A DNA stretch of 64,000 nt from the NCBI RefSeq assembly GCF_001013905.1, contig NZ_LN831790.1:3300001-3364000 (forward strand), read 5' to 3'. Of this stretch, positions 16,520 through 25,416 are shown piece after piece (the first letter of the stretch is position 1; each line of letters opens with the position of its first letter). The translations under genes were made by a program, and so were the position numbers. This DNA comes from Streptomyces leeuwenhoekii (lineage in GTDB: Bacteria; Actinomycetota; Actinomycetes; Streptomycetales; Streptomycetaceae). The notes under the pieces were generated by a model. That model searched no databases. It saw only the letters and a program-made list of their open reading frames with translations, and was not told where the DNA came from.

Positions 16520-17641
16520 CTACTGCTCCATGCCGCGCCGGGACAGCAGCCACGGCTCGACCACGCCGAGGCCGCGCACCGGGCGCTGCCACATCGGCTG
16601 GAGGGCGAAGCGGTACACCGGCGGCTCGGTGCCCTCCTTCTCCGCGGTGGCGGCCTCCTCGGCCGCCTGCGCCTCGGAGGCCGGGGCGTCCCCGGTGCGG
16701 ATCAGTTCCTGGGCGAAGGCGCTGTCGACGAGGACGGCGTCGCGCGGGGCTATGGAGGTGAGCCGGGAGGCGAGGTTCACGGTGGTGCCGAAGACATCGC
16801 CCATACGGGTGGTGACCGTGCCGAAGGCCATGCCGACGCGCAGCTCCGGCATGGTCTCGTCGTTCGCCATGGTCTCGATCAGGCGCAGCGCGATCTCGGC
16901 GGCCGTGCCCGCGTCGTCGGCGGCGTACAGCACCTCGTCGCCGAGGGTCTTGATGAGCCGCCCGCCGCGCGCCGCGACCAGGTCGGCGGCGGTGGTCTCG
17001 AAGGCCTCGACGAGCTCGCCGAGCTCCTCCTCCTCCATGCGGCGGGTCAGCCGGGTGAAGCCGACCAGATCGGCGAAGCCGACGGCGAGCCGCCGGTCGA
17101 CCATCTCCTCGTCGTCGGCGGCCTGCACGACACGGCCGGTGGCGGCGGCGAGCTGGCGCCGCCAGACGTAGACGAGGAACTCCTCCAGCTCCGGCAGAAG
17201 CAGTTCGATCAGCGGGTACGTCACCTCGGTGCGGGTCATGCCGGGCTCGGGCGGCTCGGTCAGGCCCTCCAGGAAGGAGTCGATCTGCCATTCGGCCAAC
17301 CGGGCGGTGGTCTGCCCCGTGGAGCGGGCCACCTGCACGGCCATCGCCTCGCTGAGCAGGCCCGCCTCCACCAGACCGGCCAGGCGCCGCAGCGCGAGCA
17401 CGTCGGCCTCGGTGAGCGCCTTGGCCTGCCCGATGTCGGCGAAGCCCATGGCCCGCCAGAAGCGGGAGGCCAGCTCCATGGAGACGCCCGCGCTGCGGGC
17501 CGCCTGGAAGGGGGTGTAGCGGCGCTCCGCGCCCAGGATGAGCTGTTCCAGGCGCAGCGCGAGCGGGTCCTCTCCGGGATCGGCGGGGTGATCTCCCCAG
17601 CCGTCCCCGGCCGTGCCGGAGCCCGTGTCGTCGACGGTCAC
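16520..17641 (-). CDS. cya: Class III adenylate cyclase
   Basis: This 373-residue protein converts ATP to cAMP. Residues about 25-190 are a helical N-terminal regulatory region typical of the soluble Streptomyces cyclase (FQAARSAGVSMELASRFWRA). Residues about 195-330 are the class III catalytic domain: AVGFADLVGFTRLTRRM with the first metal Asp, then LIKTLGDEVLYAADD with the second, and GMAFGTVTTRMGDVFGTTV. GTG 17641 is the start. cAMP affects germination and secondary metabolism in S. coelicolor, where the same neighbourhood (birA-pccB) is found, as I recall. It lies 113 bp downstream of birA on the same strand. Confidence 0.92.
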   Translation of the reverse strand: MTVDDTGSGTAGDGWGDHPADPGEDPLALRLEQLILGAERRYTPFQAARSAGVSMELASRFWRAMGFADIGQAKALTEADVLALRRLAGLVEAGLLSEAMAVQVARSTGQTTARLAEWQIDSFLEGLTEPPEPGMTRTEVTYPLIELLLPELEEFLVYVWRRQLAAATGRVVQAADDEEMVDRRLAVGFADLVGFTRLTRRMEEEELGELVEAFETTAADLVAARGGRLIKTLGDEVLYAADDAGTAAEIALRLIETMANDETMPELRVGMAFGTVTTRMGDVFGTTVNLASRLTSIAPRDAVLVDSAFAQELIRTGDAPASEAQAAEEAATAEKEGTEPPVYRFALQPMWQRPVRGLGVVEPWLLSRRGMEQ

Positions 17642-17754
17642 GCCTGCTGCCCTTCCGATCTGCCGCGGTCAGGTACCGACCGGCCTCAACTCTACGGCAG
17701 CTCTGTGCGCCAGCTCACTCGCGCGAGCCGGGGCCACCGGGGGCCACCGCCCTC

Positions 17755-18621
17755 TCAGGCCGGGCGCAGATGCACGATGTCCCCCGCGCCCACCGGCTCC
17801 TGGACGCCGTCCTCCGTGGCCAGCACCAGCCGGCCGTCCCCGTCGACGGCGACGGCCTCCCCGGTCACCGACCGGTCGCCCGGCAGCTCGGCCCGCACAC
17901 GGCGGCCCAGCGTCGCGCACCCGGCGGCGTACGTCTCCTGGAGCCCGCACGCGGCGGGGTCGCCGCCGGCCGCCCGCCACCGCCCGTACCAGTCCTCCAG
18001 CGACCGCAGCACGCCCCGCAGCAGCGGGTCCCGGTCGGTGCTCACCGCGCCGGCCAGCGCAAGCGACCCGGCGTGCGGCACCGGCAGCTCCCCGGCGCGC
18101 AGGGTGACGTTGACGCCGACGCCGATGACGACGCCGTCGGGGCCGGCCCGCTCGGCGAGGATGCCGCCGGCCTTGCGTTCCTCGCCGCCGACGGTGACCA
18201 GCAGGTCGTTGGGCCACTTCAGCGCCGTGTCGACGCCCGCCGTGCGGGACAGGCCGGTCGCCACGGCGACGCCGGTGAGCAGCGGCAGCCAGCCCCAGCG
18301 GGCCACCGGGACCTCGGCGGGCCGCAGCAGCACGGAGAAGAAGAGGCCGGAGCGGGGCGGTGCCGTCCACTGCCGGTCCAGCCGGCCCCGGGCGGCGGTC
18401 TGCTCCTCGGCGACCAGGACGGCGCCCTCGGCCACCGCGCCCTCGGCGGCGCGGGCGGCCAGGTCGGAGTTGGTGGAACCGGTGCGCTGCACCACCTCCA
18501 CCTGCGACCACAGCCCTCCCTCCCGTACCAGCGCGCGCCGCAGCGCGGCGGCGTTGAGGGGCGGCCGGTCCAGATCGGACCACCGGCTGCTGTTTCCGTC
18601 TGAGGCATCTCGCGGCGTCAT
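17755..18621 (-). CDS. birA: Biotin--[acetyl-CoA-carboxylase] ligase
   Basis: This 288-residue enzyme activates biotin with ATP and attaches it to the carrier lysine of acyl-CoA carboxylases such as the AccA2 protein encoded at 23540. It has the class I ligase core: TGSTNSDL, EEQTAARGRLDRQWTAPP (biotinyl-AMP loop, GRxxRxW), LKWPNDLLV and a C-terminal SH3-like cap. It lacks the DNA-binding winged helix of E. coli BirA, so it is an enzyme only. ATG 18621 is chosen. It is divergent from pccB with 110 bp between, which places the biotinylation enzyme beside its client. Confidence 0.94.
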   Translation of the reverse strand: MTPRDASDGNSSRWSDLDRPPLNAAALRRALVREGGLWSQVEVVQRTGSTNSDLAARAAEGAVAEGAVLVAEEQTAARGRLDRQWTAPPRSGLFFSVLLRPAEVPVARWGWLPLLTGVAVATGLSRTAGVDTALKWPNDLLVTVGGEERKAGGILAERAGPDGVVIGVGVNVTLRAGELPVPHAGSLALAGAVSTDRDPLLRGVLRSLEDWYGRWRAAGGDPAACGLQETYAAGCATLGRRVRAELPGDRSVTGEAVAVDGDGRLVLATEDGVQEPVGAGDIVHLRPA

Positions 18622-18731
18622 GCAAGCCACCCTAGGTGTGGGAAACACCGCACTGCCGAACGGTGGGTGCACTACTACGCTGCCGATGAGTAACCGTCCC
18701 CACTTTTGAGCAGGCAGGGAGCCGCGTCCCG

Positions 18732-20336
18732 ATGTCCGAGCCGGAAGAACTGCAGCAGCCTGACCTTCACACCACCGCGGGCAAGCTCGCGGATCTGAGG
18801 CGCCGTATCGAGGAAGCGACGCACGCCGGTTCGGAACGCGCGGTCGAAAAGCAGCACGCCAAGGGCAAGCTGACGGCCCGTGAGCGGATCGACCTGCTGC
18901 TGGACGAGGGGTCCTTCGTCGAACTGGACGAGTTCGCCCGGCACCGCTCCCACCACTTCGGCCTGGAGGAGAACCGCCCCTACGGCGACGGGGTCGTGAC
19001 CGGCTACGGCACGGTCGACGGGCGCCCGGTCGCCGTCTTCTCCCAGGACTTCACCGTCTTCGGCGGCGCCCTCGGCGAGGTCTACGGCCAGAAGATCGTC
19101 AAGGTGATGGACTTCGCGCTGAAGACCGGCTGCCCGGTCATCGGCATCAACGACTCCGGCGGCGCCCGCATCCAGGAGGGGGTCGCCTCCCTCGGCGCCT
19201 ACGGGGAGATCTTCCGCCGCAACACCCATGCCTCCGGGGTGATCCCGCAGATCAGCCTGGTCGTCGGCCCGTGCGCGGGCGGCGCGGTCTACTCGCCCGC
19301 GATCACCGACTTCACGGTCATGGTCGACCAGACCTCGCACATGTTCATCACCGGCCCGGACGTGATCAAGACGGTGACGGGCGAGGACGTCGGCTTCGAG
19401 GAGCTGGGCGGCGCCCGCACCCACAACGCGACCTCGGGCGTGGCCCACCACATGGCCGGTGACGAGAAGGACGCGGTCGAGTACGTCAAGCAACTGCTGT
19501 CGTACCTGCCGTCCAACAACCTCTCCGAGCCCCCGGCGTTCCCGGAGGAGGCGGACCTCGCCGTCACCGACGAGGACCGCGAGCTGGACGTGCTCGTCCC
19601 GGACAGCGCCAACCAGCCGTACGACATGCACACGGTGATCGAGCACGTCCTGGACGACGGCGAGTTCTTCGAGACGCAGCCGCTGTACGCGCCGAACATC
19701 CTCACCGGTTTCGGCCGGGTCGAGGGCGCCGCGGTCGGGGTCGTCGCCAACCAGCCGATGCAGTTCGCGGGGTGCCTGGACATCAAGGCCAGCGAGAAGG
19801 CGGCCCGCTTCGTGCGGACCTGCGACGCCTTCAACATCCCGGTGCTGACCTTCGTGGACGTCCCCGGCTTCCTGCCGGGGGTCGACCAGGAGCACGACGG
19901 GATCATCCGGCGCGGCGCCAAGCTGATCTACGCCTACGCCGAGGCCACCGTCCCCCTCGTCACGGTCATCACCCGCAAGGCGTTCGGCGGCGCCTACGAC
20001 GTCATGGGGTCCAAGCACCTGGGCGCCGACCTCAACCTGGCCTGGCCCACGGCGCAGATCGCGGTCATGGGCGCGCAGGGCGCGGTCAACATCCTGCACC
20101 GCCGCGCCCTGGCCGAGGCCGAGGCGGGCGGCGAGGACGTCGAGGCGGTCCGCGCCCGGCTGATGCGGGAGTACGAGGACACCCTCCTCAACCCCTACGT
20201 CGCCGCCGAACGCGGCTACGTCGACGCGGTGATCATGCCGTCGGACACCCGCCGGCACGTCGTGCGCGGTCTGCGTCAGCTGCGCACCAAGCGGGAATCC
20301 CTCCCTCCGAAGAAGCACGGCAACATCCCCCTGTAG
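18732..20336 (+). CDS. pccB: Propionyl-CoA carboxylase beta (carboxyltransferase) subunit
   Basis: This 534-residue carboxyltransferase subunit transfers CO2 from carboxybiotin to acyl-CoA. It contains [20 protein letters not shown], the N-terminal oxyanion motif [26 protein letters not shown], and the C-terminal acyl-CoA site [20 protein letters not shown] and [14 protein letters not shown]. Asp422 (about position 422, in the YDVM motif) is the specificity residue discussed for Streptomyces PccB and is consistent with propionyl-CoA preference. The product, methylmalonyl-CoA, is a polyketide extender. It forms an operon with pccE 24 bp downstream. Confidence 0.95.
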   Translation: MSEPEELQQPDLHTTAGKLADLRRRIEEATHAGSERAVEKQHAKGKLTARERIDLLLDEGSFVELDEFARHRSHHFGLEENRPYGDGVVTGYGTVDGRPVAVFSQDFTVFGGALGEVYGQKIVKVMDFALKTGCPVIGINDSGGARIQEGVASLGAYGEIFRRNTHASGVIPQISLVVGPCAGGAVYSPAITDFTVMVDQTSHMFITGPDVIKTVTGEDVGFEELGGARTHNATSGVAHHMAGDEKDAVEYVKQLLSYLPSNNLSEPPAFPEEADLAVTDEDRELDVLVPDSANQPYDMHTVIEHVLDDGEFFETQPLYAPNILTGFGRVEGAAVGVVANQPMQFAGCLDIKASEKAARFVRTCDAFNIPVLTFVDVPGFLPGVDQEHDGIIRRGAKLIYAYAEATVPLVTVITRKAFGGAYDVMGSKHLGADLNLAWPTAQIAVMGAQGAVNILHRRALAEAEAGGEDVEAVRARLMREYEDTLLNPYVAAERGYVDAVIMPSDTRRHVVRGLRQLRTKRESLPPKKHGNIPL

Positions 20337-20360
20337 GCCCGCGGATCCCTGGGAGCCGTC

Positions 20361-20573
20361 ATGAACATCAAGGTCGTACGGGGCAACCCGACCCCGGAGG
20401 AGCTGGCCGCCGCCCTGGCGGTGGTCCGGGCCCGCGCCGCGGCGGCGGACACCGCGCCGCCCGGCGCGCCCGCGGTCCGGGCCGCCTGGTCCGACCCGTC
20501 CCGCCTGGCCGCCCGCCGCCTGCCGCAGCCGGGACCGGCCGCGTGGGCGCGCACCTACTGGCCGGGGGCCTGA
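20361..20573 (+). CDS. pccE: Acyl-CoA carboxylase epsilon subunit
   Basis: This 70-residue protein starts IKVVRGNPTPEELAAALAVV, the hallmark of actinobacterial epsilon subunits. It ends with the aromatic segment PAAWARTYWPGA. The epsilon subunit binds the beta hexamer and strongly raises carboxylase activity in the PccB system. It starts 24 bp after pccB and is surely co-transcribed. The gene is short but fully consistent with the family. Confidence 0.93.
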   Translation: MNIKVVRGNPTPEELAAALAVVRARAAAADTAPPGAPAVRAAWSDPSRLAARRLPQPGPAAWARTYWPGA

Positions 20574-20594
20574 ACCGCCGGGAGCACGGGCCGG

Positions 20595-20632
20595 CTCCCT
20601 GATCAGGCCTGATCCGGGCGGAAGAGCTCAGA
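20595..20632. repeat. Solo copy of the MITE-like end
   Basis: CTCCCTGATC-A-GGCCTGATCCGG matches the right end of the element at 13337-13538 in most positions and contains the palindrome GATCAGGCCTGATC (20601-20614). It lies between the convergent pccE and lipase genes and again runs into the stop codon of the minus-strand gene (TCA at 20628-20630). Confidence 0.55.
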
Positions 20633-21758
20633 GCACGGCCGCGACGGCTTCGGCCATCACCGCGTACCCCTCGTCGTCGGGGTGCAGGTGGTCGCCGAAG
20701 TCGTACGCCGGCCGCAGCCGGTCCGGGTCCGCCGGGTCGGCCAGCAGGCGGTGGAGGTCCACCACCGCGTCGTAGGCGCCCGAGGTGCGGATCCACTCGT
20801 TCACCTCGTGGCTCACCTTGGCGGCGTGCTCCCCCCAGTGGTCGGAGCCGCCGAACGGCGCCAGTGTGGCGCCGATCACCCGCAGGCCCCGCTGCCGGGC
20901 CTGCCGTATCAACGCCTGGTAGCCGTCGATCAGGTCGGCGGCCTCCAGCACGGGCGCCGGCTTGTACGTCGGCTGCTCGCGGGCCTCGCTGAAGCCGATG
21001 TCGTTGACGCCGAGCAGGACGACCAGGGTGTCCACGCCGGGATGGGCGAGGACGTCCCGGGCCAGGCGGTGGACGCCCTTCTCGCCGTACCACGCGGAGT
21101 CGTTGAGCAGCAGGTTGCCGCCGATCCCCGCATTCAGGACGGGCCGTCCGGTGAGGTCGGCGAGCGCGTCGGACCAGCGGCGGTCGGCGCCCGGGGTGGA
21201 GCCGAAGCCGTCGGTGAGGGAGTCGCCGAACAGGGCGATGCCGTCGGTGCGCCCGGCGTCGGTCTCGACGGCGGCCAGGAAGTACCAGGACTCGGTCGTC
21301 TCGTCGTAGCCCGCGCCGCCGGCGTCCGCCAGCAGGTCCCCGCCGCCCCGGTAGGCGGTCGTGAACGCCTGGGCGTGGAAGGTGGCGGGCCCGGTCGCCG
21401 CGTCGAAGAACAGGGTGACGGTGACCGGCTCCCCGGCGGCGACGGCCAGGACGGCCGGGTCGCTGACCGTCTGCCCGCGCGCGGGCAGCACCGTGCCGCG
21501 CTCACCGCCGAAGGTGAGGGGCGTGAGCGTGCCGGGTGCCACGGCGGCCCCGGCGGCGGTGCGGGCGACGGTGGCACCGGCGATGCGCACCGGGGAGGTC
21601 CCGTACGCGTGGGAGAGCCGGACGCGGATCCGTCCGCCGCCGGCGGTGAGCCGGACGACCTGGCGCAGCGACTGGCGCCAGAAGCCCTCACGGGACCAGT
21701 TGGCGGTGAAGCCTTCGCTGGGGAGCTGCGGTGACGCGGTCCAGGCAGTGGTGAACAT
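20628..21758 (-). CDS. SGNH/GDSL hydrolase family protein
   Basis: This 376-residue protein has an N-terminal beta-sandwich (about 1-165: GFWRQSLRQVVRLTAGGGRI, SHAYGTSPVRI) followed by an SGNH hydrolase domain. The four blocks are visible: IALFGDSLTDGFGS (catalytic Ser), AGIGGNLLL, LLGVNDIGF and DHLHPDDEGY (catalytic Asp-x-x-His). There is no signal peptide, so it is probably intracellular. Related proteins are esterases on carbohydrate or lipid esters. ATG 21758 has GGAAGG about 7 nt upstream. Its stop codon lies in a repeat element shared with the GGDEF gene. Confidence 0.9.
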   Translation of the reverse strand: MFTTAWTASPQLPSEGFTANWSREGFWRQSLRQVVRLTAGGGRIRVRLSHAYGTSPVRIAGATVARTAAGAAVAPGTLTPLTFGGERGTVLPARGQTVSDPAVLAVAAGEPVTVTLFFDAATGPATFHAQAFTTAYRGGGDLLADAGGAGYDETTESWYFLAAVETDAGRTDGIALFGDSLTDGFGSTPGADRRWSDALADLTGRPVLNAGIGGNLLLNDSAWYGEKGVHRLARDVLAHPGVDTLVVLLGVNDIGFSEAREQPTYKPAPVLEAADLIDGYQALIRQARQRGLRVIGATLAPFGGSDHWGEHAAKVSHEVNEWIRTSGAYDAVVDLHRLLADPADPDRLRPAYDFGDHLHPDDEGYAVMAEAVAAVL

Positions 21759-21837
21759 GACCCACCCTTCCAAACGGGATTGGAGTTCCTTTAGCTTAAC
21801 GGAACGCCAGACCCTTTTGATTCACGTGGCCGCAAGT

Positions 21838-21853
21838 TGAGTACGCGTACTCA
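21838..21853. promoter_or_regulatory. Perfect 16-bp palindrome upstream of microprotein gene
   Basis: TGAGTACGCGTACTCA is perfectly symmetric and ends 27-36 bp before the candidate start codons of the small membrane-protein gene, overlapping where its promoter should be. It differs from the nucleoside-gene palindrome found later in the window. It is probably an operator; the binding protein is unknown. Confidence 0.55.
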
Positions 21854-21889
21854 GGCGTCGCGCCACACGGCCGCCGGACGATGGAAGGC

Positions 21890-22018
21890 ATGCTGTGGTC
21901 CGACCCCGAGAACGAACCGCCCGAGGACCTGCGCGAGACGCAGGCGAGGGTGCGGCGGATGGGCGTTCTCCTGGCGCTGGCCATGGTGCTCGCGATGATC
22001 GTGATCGGTGTGAGGTGA
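21890..22018 (+). CDS. mmpB: MmpB-like small membrane protein (42 aa)
   Basis: This short gene begins [20 protein letters not shown] and ends with one hydrophobic helix ([18 protein letters not shown]) and a terminal Arg, so it is a single-pass microprotein with an acidic N-terminal face. I recall it as the Streptomyces morphogenic membrane protein MmpB, conserved in position beside maf; treat that name as likely, not certain. ATG 21881 would add three residues; neither start has a well-spaced ribosome site. It lies 31 bp before maf and may be co-transcribed with it. Confidence 0.65.
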   Translation: MLWSDPENEPPEDLRETQARVRRMGVLLALAMVLAMIVIGVR

Positions 22019-22049
22019 GGCGTCCGGACGACGCCGATACGCTGACCGC

Positions 22050-22670
22050 ATGACAGTTCAGCCGCGCCGCCGACTCGTTCTCGCCTCCCAGTCACCCGCC
22101 CGGCTCGGCCTGCTCCGTCAGGCCGGACTCGCCCCCGAGGTGATCGTGAGCGGTGTCGACGAGGACGCCGTCACCGCCCCCACCCCCGCCGAACTCGCCC
22201 TCGCCCTGGCCGAGGCCAAAGCCTCCGTCGTGGCCGCGAAGCCGGAGGTCCAGGGCGCTCTGGTGATCGGCTGCGATTCCGTGCTCGACCTGGACGGCCG
22301 GGCGCTCGGCAAGCCCGCCGACGCCGAGGAGGCCACCGCCCGCTGGAAGGCGATGCGGGGCCGGGTGGGCACCCTGCAGACCGGCCACTGCGTCCACGAC
22401 ACCGCCAGCGGCCGTTACGCCTCGGCCACCGCCTCCACCGTCGTCCGCTTCGGCGAGCCCACCGACGAGGAGATCGCCGCCTACGTCGCCTCCGGCGAGC
22501 CCCTCCACGTCGCCGGGGCGTTCACGCTCGACGGCCGCTCGGCCCCCTTCATCGACGGCATCGACGGCGACCACGGCAACGTGATCGGCATCAGCCTGCC
22601 GCTGGTCCGGCGGCTGCTCGCGGAGCTCGGGGTGCCGATCACGGAGCTGTGGGCGCCGGTGGAGGGCTGA
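22050..22670 (+). CDS. maf: Maf family nucleoside triphosphate pyrophosphatase
   Basis: This 206-residue protein has the Maf signatures: [20 protein letters not shown] at the N-terminus (substrate loop SxSPxR), [10 protein letters not shown] with the catalytic Asp, GKPADAEEA, the GRVGTLQTG strand and [20 protein letters not shown] near the end. Maf proteins hydrolyse non-canonical or methylated NTPs and have been linked to division control. The actinobacterial type lacks some residues of YhdE, so its exact substrate is open. It converges with the next gene and overlaps it by 32 bp. Confidence 0.92.
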   Translation: MTVQPRRRLVLASQSPARLGLLRQAGLAPEVIVSGVDEDAVTAPTPAELALALAEAKASVVAAKPEVQGALVIGCDSVLDLDGRALGKPADAEEATARWKAMRGRVGTLQTGHCVHDTASGRYASATASTVVRFGEPTDEEIAAYVASGEPLHVAGAFTLDGRSAPFIDGIDGDHGNVIGISLPLVRRLLAELGVPITELWAPVEG

Positions 22671-23166
22671 GCGGCGCGCCGCCCCCTGCCCCGTCTCCCC
22701 CGTTTTCCCCGCCGTCCTCGGGCCCGGCCGGCTCCCGCCCTCCGGCGGCCGGCCCGGCCGGCCGCTCCGGGGCGTCATCGGTCATCAGCAGCAGCACGAT
22801 GAGCCCGAGGACGGCCACCATGCACAGGAACGCGCCCCGGCCCACCAGCCCCCAGGCGAAGGCGCCGAGCAGCCCGTGCACCACGGCGGCGCTGATCAGC
22901 AGGATCCTGCCCAGGCCGGCGGGGCGCCGGCCGCGCAGGGCCACCAGCAGGGCGGCCAGGCCGCACAGGGCGAAGTAGAGGGCGAAGACCAGGCCGCCGA
23001 TCTTCGAGGACACCGACATCACGTCCGGGTCGAGCCCGGCCAGGGACATGTTCTGCCGGTCGACGACGAGTCCGAGGAACCAGTTGAGCGCCGCCACGCC
23101 GAGCGCCTCGGCGAAGAGCACGACCGCCACGACGCATGCCACCGGTCTGCGCACCACCGGCCCCAC
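22639..23166 (-). CDS. Four-helix membrane protein, unknown function
   Basis: This 175-residue protein has four predicted membrane segments (about 8-28, 57-77, 86-103 and 109-128), with an extracytoplasmic loop containing [20 protein letters not shown] after helix 1 and a disordered Pro/Gly/Glu C-terminal tail. It starts with GTG 23166. No named family is recognised. Its 3' end overlaps maf by 32 bp tail to tail, so the tail codons are under double constraint. Its position upstream of accA2 appears conserved in Streptomyces, as I recall. Confidence 0.75.
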   Translation of the reverse strand: MGPVVRRPVACVVAVVLFAEALGVAALNWFLGLVVDRQNMSLAGLDPDVMSVSSKIGGLVFALYFALCGLAALLVALRGRRPAGLGRILLISAAVVHGLLGAFAWGLVGRGAFLCMVAVLGLIVLLLMTDDAPERPAGPAAGGREPAGPEDGGENGGDGAGGGAPLSPPPAPTAP

Positions 23167-23539
23167 CCCCCTTCGACCGCTGCCCGAGCGACCCGGGCAA
23201 GGCTGCTGTCACCCCAAGTAGTCCAAGGCACCGAGCACGCTACTCACCGGTAAACCCGGGGACAAGGCTTCTACGGAGGGCAAAGAATCATTGGGCCATT
23301 CGTAGGGACTCCACAAAGAAACCGAGTGGCCCGCAGCACGTGGTGACAGAGACCTTGACCACAGCGGGCGGCTAGGGTTTCCCGAAGGAATCCCGCGTGC
23401 CCAGGTGCGACAAGGGCTTACGCGGGTTGAGCGAGCCTTGTATCACGCTCCGTGTGGGCAAGCTCACCAGTGGGGATGGGTCGAAGTGCCGTGTCGGCAG
23501 TCCCTAAACTCGGCTTGTTTCAAGGAGGGAGCCTCAATC
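23167..23539. other. accA2 upstream region
   Basis: There is no gene in this 373-bp gap. A plausible -10 element TAAACT lies at 23505-23510, and a very strong ribosome site AAGGAGG at 23522-23528 lies 11 nt before the GTG of accA2. The frame stays open 45 codons upstream, but the ribosome site fixes the start. I see no clear operator. Confidence 0.5.
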
Positions 23540-25315
23540 GTGCGCAAGGTGCTCATCGCCAACCGTGGCGAAATCGCTGTCCGCGTGGCCCGGGCCTGCC
23601 GGGACGCAGGGATCGCGAGCGTGGCCGTCTACGCCGACCCGGACCGGGACGCCCTGCATGTCCGCGCCGCGGATGAGGCGTTCGCCCTGGGCGGTGACAC
23701 CCCGGCCACCAGCTACCTGGACATCGAGAAGGTGCTGAAGGCCGCACGCGAGTCGGGTGCCGACGCCGTGCATCCGGGCTACGGCTTCCTCTCCGAGAAC
23801 GCCGAATTCGCCCAGGCGGTCCTGGACGCCGGTCTGAACTGGATCGGCCCGCCGCCGCAGGCCATCCGCGACCTGGGCGACAAGGTCGCCGCCCGCCACA
23901 TCGCCCAGCGCGCCGGCGCGCCCCTGGTCGCCGGCACCTCCGACCCGGTCTCGGGCGCGGACGAGGTCGTCGCCTTCGCGCAGGAGTACGGCCTGCCCAT
24001 CGCGATCAAGGCGGCCTTCGGCGGTGGCGGGCGCGGCCTGAAGGTCGCCCGCACCCTCGACGAGGTCCCCGAGCTGTACGACAGCGCCGTCCGCGAGGCG
24101 GTGGCCGCCTTCGGCCGCGGCGAGTGCTTCGTCGAGCGCTACCTGGACAAGCCGCGCCACGTCGAGACCCAGTGCCTGGCCGACAAGCACGGCAACGTGG
24201 TCGTGGTCTCCACCCGCGACTGCTCCCTCCAGCGCCGCCACCAGAAGCTGGTGGAGGAGGCCCCCGCGCCCTTCCTGTCCGAGGCGCAGGTCGCCGAGCT
24301 GTACCGCGCCTCCAAGGCCATCCTCAAGGAAGCCGGGTACGTCGGCGCCGGCACCGTCGAGTTCCTCGTCGGCAACGACGGCACGATCTCCTTCCTGGAG
24401 GTCAACACCCGCCTCCAGGTCGAGCACCCGGTCACCGAGGAGGTCGCCGGCATCGACCTGGTCCGCGAGATGTTCCGCATCGCCGACGGCGAGGAGCTGG
24501 GCTACGACGACCCGGTCCTGCGCGGCCACTCCTTCGAGTTCCGCATCAACGGCGAGGACCCGGGACGCAACTTCCTCCCGGCGCCCGGCACGGTCACGAG
24601 GTTCGACCCGCCGTCCGGCCCGGGCGTGCGCCTGGACGCCGGTGTGGAGTCCGGCTCGGTCATCGGCCCCGCCTGGGACTCCCTGCTCGCCAAGCTGATC
24701 GTCAGCGGCCGCACCCGCAAGGAGGCCCTGGAGCGGGCCGCCCGCGCCCTGGAGGAGTTCCAGGTCGAGGGCATGGCGACCGCCATCCCCTTCCACCGCG
24801 CGGTGGTGCGGGACCCGGCGTTCGCCCCCGAGCTGAGCGGCTCCACCGAACCGTTCACGGTCCACACCCGCTGGATCGAGACCGAGTTCGTCAACGAGAT
24901 CAAGCCCTTCGCCGCGCCCGCCGACACCTCGGAGGCGGACGAGGACGGCGCCCGTGAGACGGTCGTCGTCGAGGTCGGCGGCAAGCGCCTGGAGGTCTCC
25001 CTCCCGGCCTCCCTGGGCATGTCCCTGGCCCGCAGCGGACTGGCGGCCGGCGCCAAGCCCAAGCGCCGGGCGGCCAAGAAGTCCGGCCCGGTGGCCTCCG
25101 GCGACACCCTCACCTCCCCGATGCAGGGCACGATCGTGAAGATCGCCGTGGAGGAGGGCCAGGAGGTCAAGGAGGGCGATCTGATCGTCGTCCTGGAGGC
25201 GATGAAGATGGAGCAGCCCCTCAACGCCCACAAGTCGGGCACCATCAAGGGGCTGACCGCCGAGGTCGGCGCCTCCCTCACCTCCGGCGCGGCCATCTGC
25301 GAGATCAAGGACTGA
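23540..25315 (+). CDS. accA2: Acyl-CoA carboxylase alpha subunit (biotin carboxylase + biotin carrier)
   Basis: This 591-residue biotinylated protein supplies carboxybiotin to carboxyltransferases such as PccB. Residues 1-450 are biotin carboxylase: [20 protein letters not shown], the ATP-grasp motif [12 protein letters not shown], and [20 protein letters not shown]. The C-terminal 75 residues are the carrier domain with [12 protein letters not shown]; Lys556 is the biotinylation site. GTG 23540 is set by AAGGAGG upstream and gives the length known for S. coelicolor AccA2. With birA, pccB and pccE within 6 kb, the window encodes a complete carboxylase plus its ligase. Confidence 0.96.
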   Translation: MRKVLIANRGEIAVRVARACRDAGIASVAVYADPDRDALHVRAADEAFALGGDTPATSYLDIEKVLKAARESGADAVHPGYGFLSENAEFAQAVLDAGLNWIGPPPQAIRDLGDKVAARHIAQRAGAPLVAGTSDPVSGADEVVAFAQEYGLPIAIKAAFGGGGRGLKVARTLDEVPELYDSAVREAVAAFGRGECFVERYLDKPRHVETQCLADKHGNVVVVSTRDCSLQRRHQKLVEEAPAPFLSEAQVAELYRASKAILKEAGYVGAGTVEFLVGNDGTISFLEVNTRLQVEHPVTEEVAGIDLVREMFRIADGEELGYDDPVLRGHSFEFRINGEDPGRNFLPAPGTVTRFDPPSGPGVRLDAGVESGSVIGPAWDSLLAKLIVSGRTRKEALERAARALEEFQVEGMATAIPFHRAVVRDPAFAPELSGSTEPFTVHTRWIETEFVNEIKPFAAPADTSEADEDGARETVVVEVGGKRLEVSLPASLGMSLARSGLAAGAKPKRRAAKKSGPVASGDTLTSPMQGTIVKIAVEEGQEVKEGDLIVVLEAMKMEQPLNAHKSGTIKGLTAEVGASLTSGAAICEIKD

Positions 25316-25336
25316 GCCGGACGGGGCAGCGGCATC

Positions 25337-25371
25337 CGGGGCGCCCGGCGGTCGGTCCGCCGGGCGCCCCG
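25337..25371. terminator. Strong bidirectional hairpin terminator
   Basis: Perfect 15-bp arms (CGGGGCGCCCGGCGG and CCGCCGGGCGCCCCG) with a 5-nt loop lie between the convergent accA2 and DeoR-type regulator genes. Confidence 0.85.
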
Positions 25372-25416
25372 CCGTATGGGGGCGCGACGGACCGGCGCGG
25401 GCCCCCGGCGCGCCGC

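Noticed and set aside
23355..23378. TTGACC ... TAGGGT as a promoter upstream of accA2
   Set aside because: The spacing is 12 nt, too short for a sigma-70-type promoter, and it is far from the start codon.
23405..23539. 45-codon N-terminal extension of AccA2
   Set aside because: The GTG at 23540 has AAGGAGG upstream and gives the known N-terminus [10 protein letters not shown]. The extension lacks family similarity.
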